Below are positions 25,526-34,333 of a stretch of 64,000 bases of DNA, piece after piece. The stretch's first letter is position 1; every line of letters starts with the position of its first letter. Source of the stretch: Aliidongia sp035943795 (GTDB lineage Bacteria > Pseudomonadota > Alphaproteobacteria > ATCC43930 > CGMCC-115725); NCBI RefSeq assembly GCF_035943795.1, contig NZ_DASZBY010000140.1, forward strand, positions 37,715 to 101,714, given 5' to 3'. The notes beneath the pieces are model-generated. The model did no database searches. It saw nothing but the letters and a program-made list of their open reading frames with translations, and was not told the DNA's origin. The position numbers were made by a program, and so were the translations under genes.

Positions 25526-26314
25526 TCAGATCGATCGGGTGGCGCCGCCGTCGATGCGGATCATGGAGCCGGTGACGTAACTCGCCTTGTCGCTCGCCAG
25601 GAAGGCGGCGACCGCGCCGAATTCCTCGATCGTGCCGTAGCGGCCGACCGGGATGTCGCCGGCGGCCTTGGCGGCGATCTCCTCGACCGGCTTGCCCTGG
25701 CGGCCGGCGACCATGTTGTCGAGCTGGGCGACGCGCTCGGTCGCGATCCGGCCGGGCAGCAGCATGTTGACGGTGACGCCGTCCTTGCCGACCTCGCCCG
25801 CCAGGGTCTTGGACCAGCCGACGAGCGCCGAGCGCAACGTGTTCGACATGCCGATGGTCGGGATCGGCTGGATGACGCCGGACGAGGCCACGGTCAGCAC
25901 CCGGCCCCAGCCCCGCGCGCGCATGCCGGGCAGCGCCAGGTCGGTCAGGCCGATGACGTTCAGCACCATCGCCTCGAACTGGGTCTGCCATTGTTCCGGC
26001 GCGATGCCGGCGGCGCCGGACGGCGGCGGACCGCCGGAATTGTTGATCAGGATGTCGACGCCGCCGAACGCCTCGGCGATACGGTGAAACGCCTTGGCGA
26101 TGCTGGCGCGGTCGCCCAGGTCGGCCGCGACGGCCATCATCGGTGCGCCCGTCTTGTCGCCGATCTCCAGCGCCGCCCGCTCCAGGGCCTCGCGATTGCG
26201 CGAGACGATCGCGACCGAGGCGCCTTCGGCCGCCAGGGCCGTCGCGATGCCGCGGCCGATGCCGCGACCGCCGCCCATGACCAGGGCGCGCTTGCCCGTC
26301 AGACCCAGATCCAT
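25526..26314 (-). CDS. SDR-fold oxidoreductase lacking the catalytic YxxxK
   Basis: The 262-residue protein has the short-chain dehydrogenase fold: RALVMGGGRGIGRGIATALA for the cofactor, ILINNSGGPPPSGA, TVASSGVIQPIPTI with the serine, and a C-terminal SYVTGSMIRIDGGAT. Where the catalytic Tyr and Lys should be, it reads TIGMSNTLRSALVGWSK, with no YxxxK. This matches the 'BKR-like SDR-like' subgroup, known to deviate from the catalytic tetrad. Activity and substrate are unknown. GAGG nine bases before the ATG at 26314 supports the start. A hydrolase gene lies upstream on the same strand, about 150 bases away, so joint transcription is possible. Confidence 0.82.
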   Translation of the reverse strand: MDLGLTGKRALVMGGGRGIGRGIATALAAEGASVAIVSRNREALERAALEIGDKTGAPMMAVAADLGDRASIAKAFHRIAEAFGGVDILINNSGGPPPSGAAGIAPEQWQTQFEAMVLNVIGLTDLALPGMRARGWGRVLTVASSGVIQPIPTIGMSNTLRSALVGWSKTLAGEVGKDGVTVNMLLPGRIATERVAQLDNMVAGRQGKPVEEIAAKAAGDIPVGRYGTIEEFGAVAAFLASDKASYVTGSMIRIDGGATRSI

Positions 26315-26463
26315 CGTCCAATCCTCTTCGTCGTTTGGCCTCGTCGAGGCCGTCGCCGTCCCGGCGGGTCGCTTCGGCTTGCTAGGTCCGACCCGCAAGG
26401 CGGGCGCAGATCATGCGCCGGGCGAACCGGGCAGGGCAAGTCGGGACGGTCGCTCATGCCGCC

Positions 26464-27285
26464 TCAGGAAAACGCCAGGGCGACCGCTTCGAGCGCCGGT
26501 CCGTCCGGAACGGCGATGGTCTCTAGCACGGTGAAATGGTCGTGGTTCGGTGCCGCGATCTCCTCGACGGTCTCGCCGCCGTCGCGCAACAATCCCGCAT
26601 ACGAGCCGGTCTGGCGGATCAACTCCGGCAGCTCTATTGCGCCCACGGTCAGCAGGGTCCTGACGCCCGGCCCGACATGCCGTTCCGGGCTATGCAGCGT
26701 TACCTCCTCCGGGATCAGGTCGAGCTTGTCGTTCAGGTAGCAGAGGCTGATCGGCTCCAGGTCGTAGAGGCCGCTGATGCCCAGCACCAGGGCCACGGCC
26801 GGGTGGGCGCGGTGGCTGGCGGCGAGATGGCCGCCGGCGGAGTGGCCGGACAGGCAGAGGCGCCTCGGGTCGGCCCCCCAGCCGGCGAAATGCGACGCCA
26901 GGAAATCCACCGCCTGGCCGATCTCGTCGACGATCGCGCCGATGCGCGCATCGGGTCCCAGCGAGTATTCGATCAGCGCCACGTTGAAGCCGCGCGCGAG
27001 CGGGCCGGCGGCGACATGGGCGAATTCCTCCTTTGCCCGCGATTGCCAATAGCCGCCATGGATGAAGGCCAGGGTCGGCGCGCCGACGCGCGGGCCTGGG
27101 ATCCAGTCGAGCCGCTGGCGCGGCTTGGCGCCGTAAGGCAGATCGCGCTTCACGTCGAAGCTGTCGTAGACCGCCGCACTGCGCCGGGCGAAATCCGCCA
27201 TCTTGTCGAGCACGTCCGGCACCGCCGCGCCATTGTTGTAGCCGCGCCCGAGCGCATCGCGATCCATGCCCCGATACAAACCCAT
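26464..27285 (-). CDS. Alpha/beta hydrolase, kynurenine formamidase-like
   Basis: The 273-residue enzyme has the HGGYW motif (LAFIHGGYWQSRAKEEF) of the kynurenine formamidase/carboxylesterase group and the nucleophile elbow GHSAGG (CLSGHSAGGHLAASH). The C-terminal AAPNHDHFTVLETIA supplies the catalytic histidine. The opening segment LYRGMDRDALGRGYNNGAAV is typical of this branch. No tryptophan-degradation genes are adjacent, so its real substrate may be another amide or ester. The ATG at 27285 follows AGGGACGG. Confidence 0.85.
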   Translation of the reverse strand: MGLYRGMDRDALGRGYNNGAAVPDVLDKMADFARRSAAVYDSFDVKRDLPYGAKPRQRLDWIPGPRVGAPTLAFIHGGYWQSRAKEEFAHVAAGPLARGFNVALIEYSLGPDARIGAIVDEIGQAVDFLASHFAGWGADPRRLCLSGHSAGGHLAASHRAHPAVALVLGISGLYDLEPISLCYLNDKLDLIPEEVTLHSPERHVGPGVRTLLTVGAIELPELIRQTGSYAGLLRDGGETVEEIAAPNHDHFTVLETIAVPDGPALEAVALAFS

Positions 27286-27358
27286 GTGTGCCGTCCCTGA
27301 AGCGTCCTGATCCGATCCCAAGGTTCGGTCGGCGCGGCGCGCGATGCAAGGGGGGGCG

Positions 27359-28471
27359 TCAGCGCTGCCAGATCCGCCGATAGATCGTACGGAAATCTGC
27401 GACCGCAGGCGCCGGGTCGGTACGGGTGACGACGATGGGGTCGGCGACGAAGCCGCTGACGGGTTGGCGGGCCATCAGCCGGTTCAACTCGTCGAGCAAT
27501 TGCCAGGCCTGGAGCGCCAAGGGCTCGGCGACGGTCGCGGTCTGGTAGTAGCCCCGCTGGATCCGATCGAGCGCGCTGGGGCTGCCGTCGCCGGCGGAAA
27601 TCAGCGAAATCCGGTCCGGTGCGATGCCTTCGCGCTGCAGCTCGGCGGTCGCATCGTCGAAATAGAGGTCGTTGATCGCCAGGATGTCGGTCAGTTCTCC
27701 GCCATACTGCTGCATCAGCCGGGCGATCTCGACGGGCATGCGGGTCGCGGTGTCGGCGAGCGGCACATCGACGAGCTCCAGCAGGGTACATTGCCCGCAG
27801 GCCTTGATGCTGTTGGCCATGCCGCGCGCCTTCGACACCGCGATCGCGTAGCGATAGTCGGTCAGAATGACGACGCCGGCACGGCCGTTCGACCGGGTGA
27901 TCGCGGCTTTGGCGGCCAGGCGCGCGACCGCGGCAGGGTCGGTGGTCACGTTGATCGCGACCGGCGTGCTCGGCACCGGGCCGGGCCTGGGCCCGACATG
28001 CCAACCGACCAGCGGAAGCGCGCGTTCCTGGGCGGCGTCGCCATAGTCCGGCATGCCTCTGACGGCATCGAGGCCGGCCAGCACGACGCCGTCGGCTGCC
28101 GTGCCGTCGCCGACATCGCCGGAAACCGAGATGCGCAAGGCGTCGGCCAGCCTGGCCTCATCGCCTGCCGCATCGAGGGTGACAATATGCCACTGCAGGA
28201 CCCCGGCCGCCTCGTTCAAGTCCGCGACGATCCCGCCGATCCCATCGTTCCGCATATTCTCGGCGACGACGACGATCCGTTTACCCGGGGCGGCAGCGGG
28301 GCCGGTGGTCGGCCCGTGCCATTCCTGGGCAGCGGCGGGAGGTCCGATCAGGATGGAAAAAAAGCCGAGAAACACCCATCGACGGCCCGCGCGCCCGAGG
28401 CGCGACGATGCTTCGAACGTTCCATCCCGTGGCCGCTTCGCTCGGGTCATTTCCCCTCGCATCGGCTTCAT
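27359..28471 (-). CDS. Orphan periplasmic binding protein, LacI/ribose-type
   Basis: This roughly 370-residue protein has a basic N-terminus and a hydrophobic export segment (WVFLGFFSILIGPPAAAQ). A type I periplasmic-binding fold follows: KRIVVVAENMRNDGIGGIVA, INVTTDPAAVARLAAKAAIT, ILAINDLYFDDATAELQREG and ISLISAGDGSPSALDRIQRG. A CGQC pair lies mid-protein. Transport genes are absent on either side. Either of two nearby starts (28471 or 28450) is possible. It resembles the binding protein at 18759-19874 in fold but not closely in sequence. Confidence 0.8.
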   Translation of the reverse strand: MKPMRGEMTRAKRPRDGTFEASSRLGRAGRRWVFLGFFSILIGPPAAAQEWHGPTTGPAAAPGKRIVVVAENMRNDGIGGIVADLNEAAGVLQWHIVTLDAAGDEARLADALRISVSGDVGDGTAADGVVLAGLDAVRGMPDYGDAAQERALPLVGWHVGPRPGPVPSTPVAINVTTDPAAVARLAAKAAITRSNGRAGVVILTDYRYAIAVSKARGMANSIKACGQCTLLELVDVPLADTATRMPVEIARLMQQYGGELTDILAINDLYFDDATAELQREGIAPDRISLISAGDGSPSALDRIQRGYYQTATVAEPLALQAWQLLDELNRLMARQPVSGFVADPIVVTRTDPAPAVADFRTIYRRIWQR

Positions 28472-28562
28472 GCCCGCTTTTCGCCGGTTCTTCGGTAGCC
28501 GGGCAGCATGCTAGCGCGGATATGGCGACGGTACCAGCGCCGCGCCCCGATGCCGGCCGCTC

Positions 28563-29111
28563 TCAGAAGCTCGGCGGCGTGCAGGCGCTGACGACTTCGC
28601 AGACCTCGTCGCCGACGTTGCGGAAGCGGTGCGGCTTGTTGCTTTCGAAATAATAAGCGTCGCCGGGCCCCAGCACCCGCTTGTCGTTGCCGACCTGGAC
28701 CTCCAGCCGTCCGCGGATGATCACGCCGCCCTCTTGCCCCTCGTGGTGCAGCAGCACTTTCCCCGTGTCGGTGCCCGGCTGGTAGCGCTCGTGCAGGATC
28801 TGCAGCGCGCGGCCCTTGAGGTCGGGCAGGATCTGGCGGAACGAGATGCCGCCCTCGCCGATCTCGACCAGTTCGTCGGCCGCGAAGAACACGCGCTCCT
28901 GGTCGGCCAGCGGGAAGCCGAAGAATTCGGCGAGGCCGATCGGAATGCCATCGAGGATGCGCTTCAACGAGCCTACGGACGGGCTGACGCTGCCGCTCTC
29001 GATCAGCGAGATCGTGGCGTTCGTCACGCCGCATTTGCGCGCCAGCGCCCGTTGCGACAGGCCGTGCAGCCGTCTGATGGCGCCGAGGCGGATACCGACG
29101 TCGTCGCTCAT
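28563..29111 (-). CDS. XRE-cupin transcription regulator (PuuR-like)
   Basis: The 182-residue regulator has an XRE helix-turn-helix (GIRLGAIRRLHGLSQRALAR, then VTNATISLIESGSVSPSVGS) at residues 5-60 and a C-terminal cupin domain (HEGQEGGVIIRGRLEVQVGN, GPGDAYYFESNKPHRFRN). This layout is that of PuuR-type repressors of amine and amino-acid catabolism, which respond to small ligands in the cupin. AGGGG eight bases before the ATG at 29111 fixes the start. It is divergent from the beta-alanine transaminase gene, which it very probably controls. Confidence 0.9.
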   Translation of the reverse strand: MSDDVGIRLGAIRRLHGLSQRALARKCGVTNATISLIESGSVSPSVGSLKRILDGIPIGLAEFFGFPLADQERVFFAADELVEIGEGGISFRQILPDLKGRALQILHERYQPGTDTGKVLLHHEGQEGGVIIRGRLEVQVGNDKRVLGPGDAYYFESNKPHRFRNVGDEVCEVVSACTPPSF

Positions 29112-29133
29112 GGCGGCGGCCCCTCTGTTTCGA

Positions 29134-29159
29134 CTGTTCAACATATTTAACGAAAACAG
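29134..29159. promoter_or_regulatory. Possible operator between the XRE-cupin regulator and transaminase genes
   Basis: CTGTT at 29134-29138 and AACAG at 29155-29159 form an inverted repeat around an AT-rich core (CATATTTAACG). It lies in the divergent intergenic region close to the regulator start. Position and composition fit an operator for the regulator, but no consensus for this subfamily can be applied here. Confidence 0.35.
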
Positions 29160-29271
29160 GGTCGGGCTCAATGATTTCAAGCGGTTGATCGGCCAAAGAA
29201 ATAGCCTGTCCCATTGGCGGCAAAGCTCTGACAATGGCAGCAGGTCCAGTCTCCTTCAGGTGCACGCCGCC

Positions 29272-30594
29272 ATGTCCGAAATCGCGATGCCGAACGATCT
29301 CGAATCCTTCTGGATGCCGTTCACGGCGAACCGCCAGTTCAAGGCGGCGCCGCGCCTGCTGGTTTCGGCCAAGGATATGCACTATGTGGCGGCCGACGGG
29401 CACAAGGTGCTCGACGGTGCCGCCGGGCTCTGGTGCTGCAACGCCGGCCATGGCCGGCAGAAGATCGTCGAGGCGGTGCAGGCCCAGGTCGCCCAGCTCG
29501 ATTTCGCGCCGACCTTCCAGATCGGCCATCCCAAGGCGTTCGAGGCGGCATCGCGCCTGGCTGCGATGCTGCCGGGCGATCTCGACCGGATCTTCTTCGC
29601 CAATTCCGGATCCGAGGCTGTGGACACCGCGCTCAAGATCGCGCTCGCCTACCATCGGGCGCGCGGCGAGGGCACGCGGACCCGGTTGATCGGGCGCGAG
29701 CGCGGCTACCACGGCGTGGGCTTCGGCGGCATCTCGGTCGGCGGCATCGTCAACAACCGCAAATTCTTCGGCGGGCTGCTGACCGGCGTCGACCATCTGC
29801 CCCATACCCATAACCTGGCCGAGAATGCCTTCTCGCGCGGCGTGCCGGCCTGGGGCGCACATCTGGCCGACGAACTGGAGCGGATCGTCACCCTCCATGA
29901 CGCGTCCAACATCGCGGCCGTCATCGTCGAGCCGGTCGCGGGTTCGACCGGCGTGCTGGTGCCGCCCAAGGGCTATCTGAAGCGCCTGCGCGAGATCTGC
30001 GACAAGCACGGCATCCTGTTGATTTTCGACGAGGTGATCTCGGGCTTCGGCCGCCTGGGCTCCAGCTTCGCGTCGGAGCATTTCGACGTGCTGCCCGACA
30101 TGGTCACGCTCGCCAAGGGCCTGACCAACGGCGTGGTGCCGATGGCGGCGGTCGGCGCGCGCGAGAAGATCTACCAGGCCTTCATGCAGGGGCCGGACAA
30201 CGCCATGGAGCTGTTCCACGGCTACACCTATTCCGGCCACCCGATCGCGTCTGCCGCCGCGATCGCCACGATGGACCTCTATCGCGAGGAAGGGCTGTTC
30301 GAGCGCTCGGCGTCGCTGGCGCCCTATTTCGAAGAGGCGGCCCACGCGCTGAAGGGCCTGCCCCATGTCATCGACATCCGGAACATCGGCCTCGTCGCCG
30401 GCATCGAACTCGAATCGCGGCCGGGCAAGGTCGGCGCCCGGGCCTACGAGGCGCTGGTGAAATGTTTCGAGCAGGGGCTGCTGATCCGGACAACCGGTGA
30501 TATCATCGCGCTCTCGCCGCCGTTGATCATCGAAAAGCATCAAATCGACGAGATGTTCGGCCTTCTCGCCAAGGTACTGCGCGACATCGACTGA
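29272..30594 (+). CDS. Beta-alanine:pyruvate transaminase (omega-transaminase)
   Basis: The 440-residue PLP enzyme moves the amino group of beta-alanine or similar omega-amino acids to pyruvate, giving L-alanine. It is a class III aminotransferase: opening FWMPFTANRQFK, FFANSGSEAVDTALKIALAY, IFDEVISGFGR with the PLP-contacting aspartate, and TLAKGLTNG with K282 as the Schiff-base lysine. The beta-alanine branch is suggested by WMPFTANRQFK and by AGLWCCNAGH. It is divergent from the XRE-cupin regulator and about 75 bases upstream of alanine dehydrogenase, which would reoxidise the alanine product. The weak ribosome site leaves the ATG at 29287 as an alternative start. Confidence 0.93.
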   Translation: MSEIAMPNDLESFWMPFTANRQFKAAPRLLVSAKDMHYVAADGHKVLDGAAGLWCCNAGHGRQKIVEAVQAQVAQLDFAPTFQIGHPKAFEAASRLAAMLPGDLDRIFFANSGSEAVDTALKIALAYHRARGEGTRTRLIGRERGYHGVGFGGISVGGIVNNRKFFGGLLTGVDHLPHTHNLAENAFSRGVPAWGAHLADELERIVTLHDASNIAAVIVEPVAGSTGVLVPPKGYLKRLREICDKHGILLIFDEVISGFGRLGSSFASEHFDVLPDMVTLAKGLTNGVVPMAAVGAREKIYQAFMQGPDNAMELFHGYTYSGHPIASAAAIATMDLYREEGLFERSASLAPYFEEAAHALKGLPHVIDIRNIGLVAGIELESRPGKVGARAYEALVKCFEQGLLIRTTGDIIALSPPLIIEKHQIDEMFGLLAKVLRDID

Positions 30595-30669
30595 TCGCGC
30601 GGTATCCCTCGGAACAGCGCGAACGCGCGGAGAGACGGCCGTCCAGGATCCACCGGGAGGAGACGGATC

Positions 30670-31788
30670 GTGCTGATCGGCGTACCCAGAGAAATCAAGA
30701 TCAACGAAAACCGGGTCGGGCTCGTGCCCGGTTCCGTGCGCGAACTGGTTCATCACGGCCATCGCGTCATGGTGGAGCGTGGCGCCGGCGCCGCCATCGG
30801 CTTCTCCGACGAGGCCTATGCCACGGTCGGCGCCGAACTGTCGGAGTCGGCGCACGAGATCTTCGCCGCCGCCGACATGATCGTGAAGGTGAAGGAACCG
30901 CAGCCGCGCGAATGCGCCATGCTGCGCGACGGGCAGATCCTGTTCACCTACCTGCATCTGGCCGCCGACAAGGAGCAGACCGAGGCGCTGATCCAGTCGC
31001 GCAGCATCTGCATCGCCTACGAGACCGTGACCGACGTGCGCCGCGGCTTGCCGCTGCTGGCGCCGATGAGCGAAGTGGCCGGCCGGATGTCGGTGCAGGT
31101 CGCGGCCCATTGCCTGGAAACCCAGCAGGGTGGTGCCGGCATGCTGCTGGGCGGCGTTCCGGGCGTGCCGGCAGCCAAGGTCGTCATTCTGGGTGGCGGC
31201 GTGTCCGGCACCAATGCCGCGCGCATGGCGATGGGCATGGAGGCGCATGTGACCGTGATCGACAGGTCGCTGCAGCGCCTGAACGAGCTCGACATGCAAT
31301 TCGGCGCCCGGCTGCACACGCTGTTCTCGACGGCGGAGAACATCGAGCGCTCGGTCATCGATGCCGATGCGGTGATCGGCGCGGTGCTGATCCCGGGTGC
31401 GGCGGCCCCGAAGCTCGTGACCCGCGACATGGTGCGCCAGATGAAGCCGGGCGCGGTCATGGTCGATATCGCGATCGACCAGGGCGGCTGTTTCGAAACC
31501 TCGCGTCCGACCAGCCACGACGCCCCGACCTATGTCGAACACGGCGTCGTGCATTACTGCGTCACCAACATGCCGGGCGCGGTCGCCCGGACTTCGACCG
31601 TGGCACTCAACAACGCCACCCTGCCGTTCGTCATGGCGCTGGCCGACCGGGGATGGAAGCGCGCGCTCAAGCACGATCCCCATCTCAAGGCCGGCCTCAA
31701 CGTCGCCCACGGCCGGATCACCCACGAAGCCGTTGCTCAGGCCTTGGGATACCATTATCTGGTGCCGGACGAGGTCTTGGCGGATTGA
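30670..31788 (+). CDS. ald: Alanine dehydrogenase
   Basis: The 372-residue enzyme converts L-alanine, NAD+ and water to pyruvate, ammonia and NADH. It matches the family along its whole length: MLIGVPREIKINENRVGLVP at the start, VKVKEPQPREC, LFTYLHLAADKEQTEALI, the NAD site VVILGGGVSGTNAARMAMGM and the C-terminal TEALLNATLPF-like VALNNATLPFVMALAD. It begins with GTG at 30670 after a strong GGAGGAG. Behind the transaminase gene it forms a short catabolic unit: transaminase uses pyruvate as acceptor, and this enzyme regenerates it. Confidence 0.95.
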   Translation: MLIGVPREIKINENRVGLVPGSVRELVHHGHRVMVERGAGAAIGFSDEAYATVGAELSESAHEIFAAADMIVKVKEPQPRECAMLRDGQILFTYLHLAADKEQTEALIQSRSICIAYETVTDVRRGLPLLAPMSEVAGRMSVQVAAHCLETQQGGAGMLLGGVPGVPAAKVVILGGGVSGTNAARMAMGMEAHVTVIDRSLQRLNELDMQFGARLHTLFSTAENIERSVIDADAVIGAVLIPGAAAPKLVTRDMVRQMKPGAVMVDIAIDQGGCFETSRPTSHDAPTYVEHGVVHYCVTNMPGAVARTSTVALNNATLPFVMALADRGWKRALKHDPHLKAGLNVAHGRITHEAVAQALGYHYLVPDEVLAD

Positions 31789-31794
31789 GCGAGC

Positions 31795-32640
31795 ATGCGG
31801 GTCACGGTACTGGCGGCAACCGGGCGATTGGGACAGGCGCTCGTTCGGCATCTGTTGGCCGAGGGGCATGACGTCGTCGCCGTCGGCCGTGACCCGGCCA
31901 AACTAGCCCGGCTGCCCGGCGGGATCACACGCCGGGCAGCCGATTTCGATGATGGGCCGGCGCTGCGGGCGGCGCTCGCCGATGCGGACCGTGTGGTCAG
32001 CTGCACCAATGCCGTCCATGTGCCGGCGATCCTCGCCGCCCTGCCGGTGCCGCTGCCCGAACGGCTGGTCCTCATGGGCTCGACCCGGCGCTTTTCGGCG
32101 GTGCCCGATGCGACGGCCGAGCATGTGCGGCGGGCCGAAGTGCTGCTGGCCCAGTATCCGATGCCGAGCGTCCTGCTGCTGGCCAGTCTGATCTATGGCG
32201 GCGGCGGTAGCGTCATTGATGCGTTGGCGGCGAAGCTGCGCCGCTCGCGTTTCCTGCCGTTGCCGGACGGCGGGCAGACCCTGGTACAGCCAATCCATAT
32301 CGCCGACGTGGCGGCGTCGCTCGCGGCGGCACTCCTGCGCGATGAGGCCCCGGGCTCGCCGATCGTCATCGCGGGTCCGGCGCCGATCAGCTATGGGGCG
32401 ATGGTCCGGACGATCGCCCGCGGCATCGGCCGGCCGGTCGTCATCCTGACGGTGCCTGGCTGGCTGTTCTCGGCGCTGGGCCGGCTGCTGACCCTGGTGC
32501 CGAGGCTCTCCGGGCTCGGCGGCAGCCTGCGTCGCCTGGTCGAGGACAAGGCCTACGACGTCGGCGAGATGCGCCGGCGCTTGGGTATTTCGCCGCGCGC
32601 GTTCGAAATCGGTGGCCCGGACGATCCGGCTTGGGCATAA
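31795..32640 (+). CDS. NAD(P)-binding SDR-like protein (NmrA/epimerase type)
   Basis: The 281-residue protein has an N-terminal Rossmann motif (VTVLAATGRLGQALVRHLLA) and the extended or atypical SDR pattern: VVSCTNAVHVPAILAAL, LVLMGSTRRFSAVPDATAEH, LLLASLIYGGGGSVIDALAA and VQPIHIADVAASLAAAL. A catalytic YxxxK is not evident, so it may be a redox sensor or a structural homologue. It starts six bases after ald, so it is probably the third gene of that operon; why an SDR follows alanine dehydrogenase is not clear. Confidence 0.78.
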   Translation: MRVTVLAATGRLGQALVRHLLAEGHDVVAVGRDPAKLARLPGGITRRAADFDDGPALRAALADADRVVSCTNAVHVPAILAALPVPLPERLVLMGSTRRFSAVPDATAEHVRRAEVLLAQYPMPSVLLLASLIYGGGGSVIDALAAKLRRSRFLPLPDGGQTLVQPIHIADVAASLAAALLRDEAPGSPIVIAGPAPISYGAMVRTIARGIGRPVVILTVPGWLFSALGRLLTLVPRLSGLGGSLRRLVEDKAYDVGEMRRRLGISPRAFEIGGPDDPAWA

Positions 32641-32689
32641 GTACCAGCTAATATATCACTTCCCTTGAATTTCGGAGCATACGGGCGGC

Positions 32690-33604
32690 ATGACGGGTTG
32701 GCGCTTCCTCGCGGCTGCCCTGTCGGCGCTGGCGTTGCTCCCGTCCGGGATGGCGCGCGCGGACGACCAGGCGCAGCCGCGGTTGACCTGGGTCATGGCC
32801 GTCCCGCCGCCGATCCACATCACCCTTCGTGCTGGGCCGCGCGGCTATGCGGACGAGACGCTCGACTGGTTCCTGGCGCGGTTGCCCGATTACCGGCACG
32901 AGGTGATCACCGCGAATTCCAAGAGGTTGCAGGACATGCTCGCGGCCGCTGACGGCATCTGTGGCGGCGCCATGTTCAAGACGTCGGAACGCGAGATCGA
33001 CACCCAGTTCTCGCGCCCGGTCTATTGGACCCTGCCCAACCAGCTGATCGTGAGCGCCCAGCGGTCGGCGGCGCTCACCGCCCATCTGAACGGCCAGGGT
33101 GAGGTCGATCTGCCGGCCCTGCTGGCCGACAAATCGTTCGTCGGCAGCTTGCAGCTGGGCCGCTCCTATTCGAGCGGCATCGACCGGGCCATGGCCGAGG
33201 CGCAGAAGCGCCCGGGCGACAGCGCCAGCCTGGTCTCGATCCGCGGCCCCGGGCATTTCGACATGCTGGCGAGCGGTCGCTTCGACTGGACCATCGGCTT
33301 TCCGATCGAGGCGCGATGGTGGGCGAGCCGGCTCGAGGGCAATCCGGAAAAGACGAATTTCCTCAGCGAGCTGGGCGGGGCGGATCTGTCCTACCTCAGC
33401 CGGCCGATCGCCGGCAGCACGGGATTGGTTCCCGCTTACATCGGTTGCTCCAAGCGACCGATCGGCCTGGCCGTCATCGCCGCGATCGACCGGCTGATCG
33501 ATGCCGCCGGCCCGGATCGCCCCTGGGACGCCTTCTATCTGGAGTGGCTCGATCCCGTCACCCGGGCCGACTATCTCCGCGCGCTCGCCGCGGTGCTGCG
33601 GTAG
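32690..33604 (+). CDS. Periplasmic TIGR02285-like solute-binding protein
   Basis: The 304-residue protein has a signal peptide (FLAAALSALALLPSGMARA) and a type II solute-binding pattern of the TIGR02285-like family: LTWVMAVPPPIHI, YADETLDWFLARLPDYRHEV, AADGICGGAMFKTSEREI, LGRSYSSGIDRAMAEAQKRP and DWTIGFPIEARWW. Members are exported and unlinked to transporters; their ligands are unknown. The last 47 bases overlap the convergent sirtuin gene. This is the third orphan binding-type protein in the window. Confidence 0.78.
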   Translation: MTGWRFLAAALSALALLPSGMARADDQAQPRLTWVMAVPPPIHITLRAGPRGYADETLDWFLARLPDYRHEVITANSKRLQDMLAAADGICGGAMFKTSEREIDTQFSRPVYWTLPNQLIVSAQRSAALTAHLNGQGEVDLPALLADKSFVGSLQLGRSYSSGIDRAMAEAQKRPGDSASLVSIRGPGHFDMLASGRFDWTIGFPIEARWWASRLEGNPEKTNFLSELGGADLSYLSRPIAGSTGLVPAYIGCSKRPIGLAVIAAIDRLIDAAGPDRPWDAFYLEWLDPVTRADYLRALAAVLR

Positions 33605-34316
33605 GCCCGGTCCGGTCCCCCCGCAACAGGTCATCGACGAACGCGGGCACCAATGTTCCCGCCGGCCCGTAGCGGGCCTCGTCGAACAGGCTGGCGCCTT
33701 CCGAGGGCTCGAGATTGAGTTCGATCGTGCGGGCGCCGGCGCGGCGCGCGTCTGCGACGAAGCCGGCGGCAGGATAGACGTTCCCAGACGTGCCGATCGA
33801 AACGAACAGGTCGGCCTGGGCCAGGGCTGCCTCGATCTCCGGCATGTGCAGCGGCATCTCGCCGAACCAGACGACCTGGGGCCGAAGCGTGCCGGCGCTG
33901 TCGCAGCCGGCGCAGACGAGCTCCGGCGTCAGGTCTTCGGCGACCGGCACGACCCGGCCGCACGCGGTGCAGCGCGCCTTCAGCAACTCGCCATGCATGT
34001 GCAGGACATGGCGCGAGCCCGCGCGCTCGTGCAGGTCGTCGATGTTCTGGGTGACCAGCATCAGGTCGCCCGGCCATTCCCGCTCGAGCCGGGCGAGCGC
34101 CCGGTGGCCCGCGTTGGGTTGGATCGCCACATCCAGCAATTGCCGGCGCCGGGCATTGTAGAAACCCTGGACCCGGGCGGGATCGGCCCGGAACGCCTCG
34201 GGGGTCGCCACGTCCTCGATGCGCACCTTGGCCCAGATGCCGTCGGCGTCGCGGAAGGTCGCGAGCCCGGATTCCCGGCTGATGCCCGCCCCGGTCAGGA
34301 TGACGATCGAGCGCAT
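33558..34316 (-). CDS. cobB: NAD-dependent protein deacylase, sirtuin class III
   Basis: The 252-residue enzyme removes acyl groups from lysines using NAD+. It has GAGISRESGLATFRD at residues 9-23, TQNIDDLH with the catalytic H108 in MHGELLKA, a four-cysteine zinc module (CTAC and CAGC) and NLEPSEG near the C-terminus. Y53 and R56 form the YxxR pair (FYNARRRQL) that selects acidic acyl groups such as succinyl in class III sirtuins. The C-terminal 20 residues are basic and unusual. It overlaps the convergent gene upstream on the plus strand by 47 bases. Confidence 0.93.
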   Translation of the reverse strand: MRSIVILTGAGISRESGLATFRDADGIWAKVRIEDVATPEAFRADPARVQGFYNARRRQLLDVAIQPNAGHRALARLEREWPGDLMLVTQNIDDLHERAGSRHVLHMHGELLKARCTACGRVVPVAEDLTPELVCAGCDSAGTLRPQVVWFGEMPLHMPEIEAALAQADLFVSIGTSGNVYPAAGFVADARRAGARTIELNLEPSEGASLFDEARYGPAGTLVPAFVDDLLRGDRTGPTAAPRRARGDSRPG

Positions 34317-34333
34317 GGTCCCGGGTCCTCCCT

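Noticed and set aside
28468..31869. A 1133-codon open frame on the minus strand opposite the regulator, transaminase and alanine dehydrogenase genes
   Set aside because: It is the antisense shadow of strongly supported genes in high-GC DNA; its translation is low-complexity (rich in R, H, G, D) and matches nothing.
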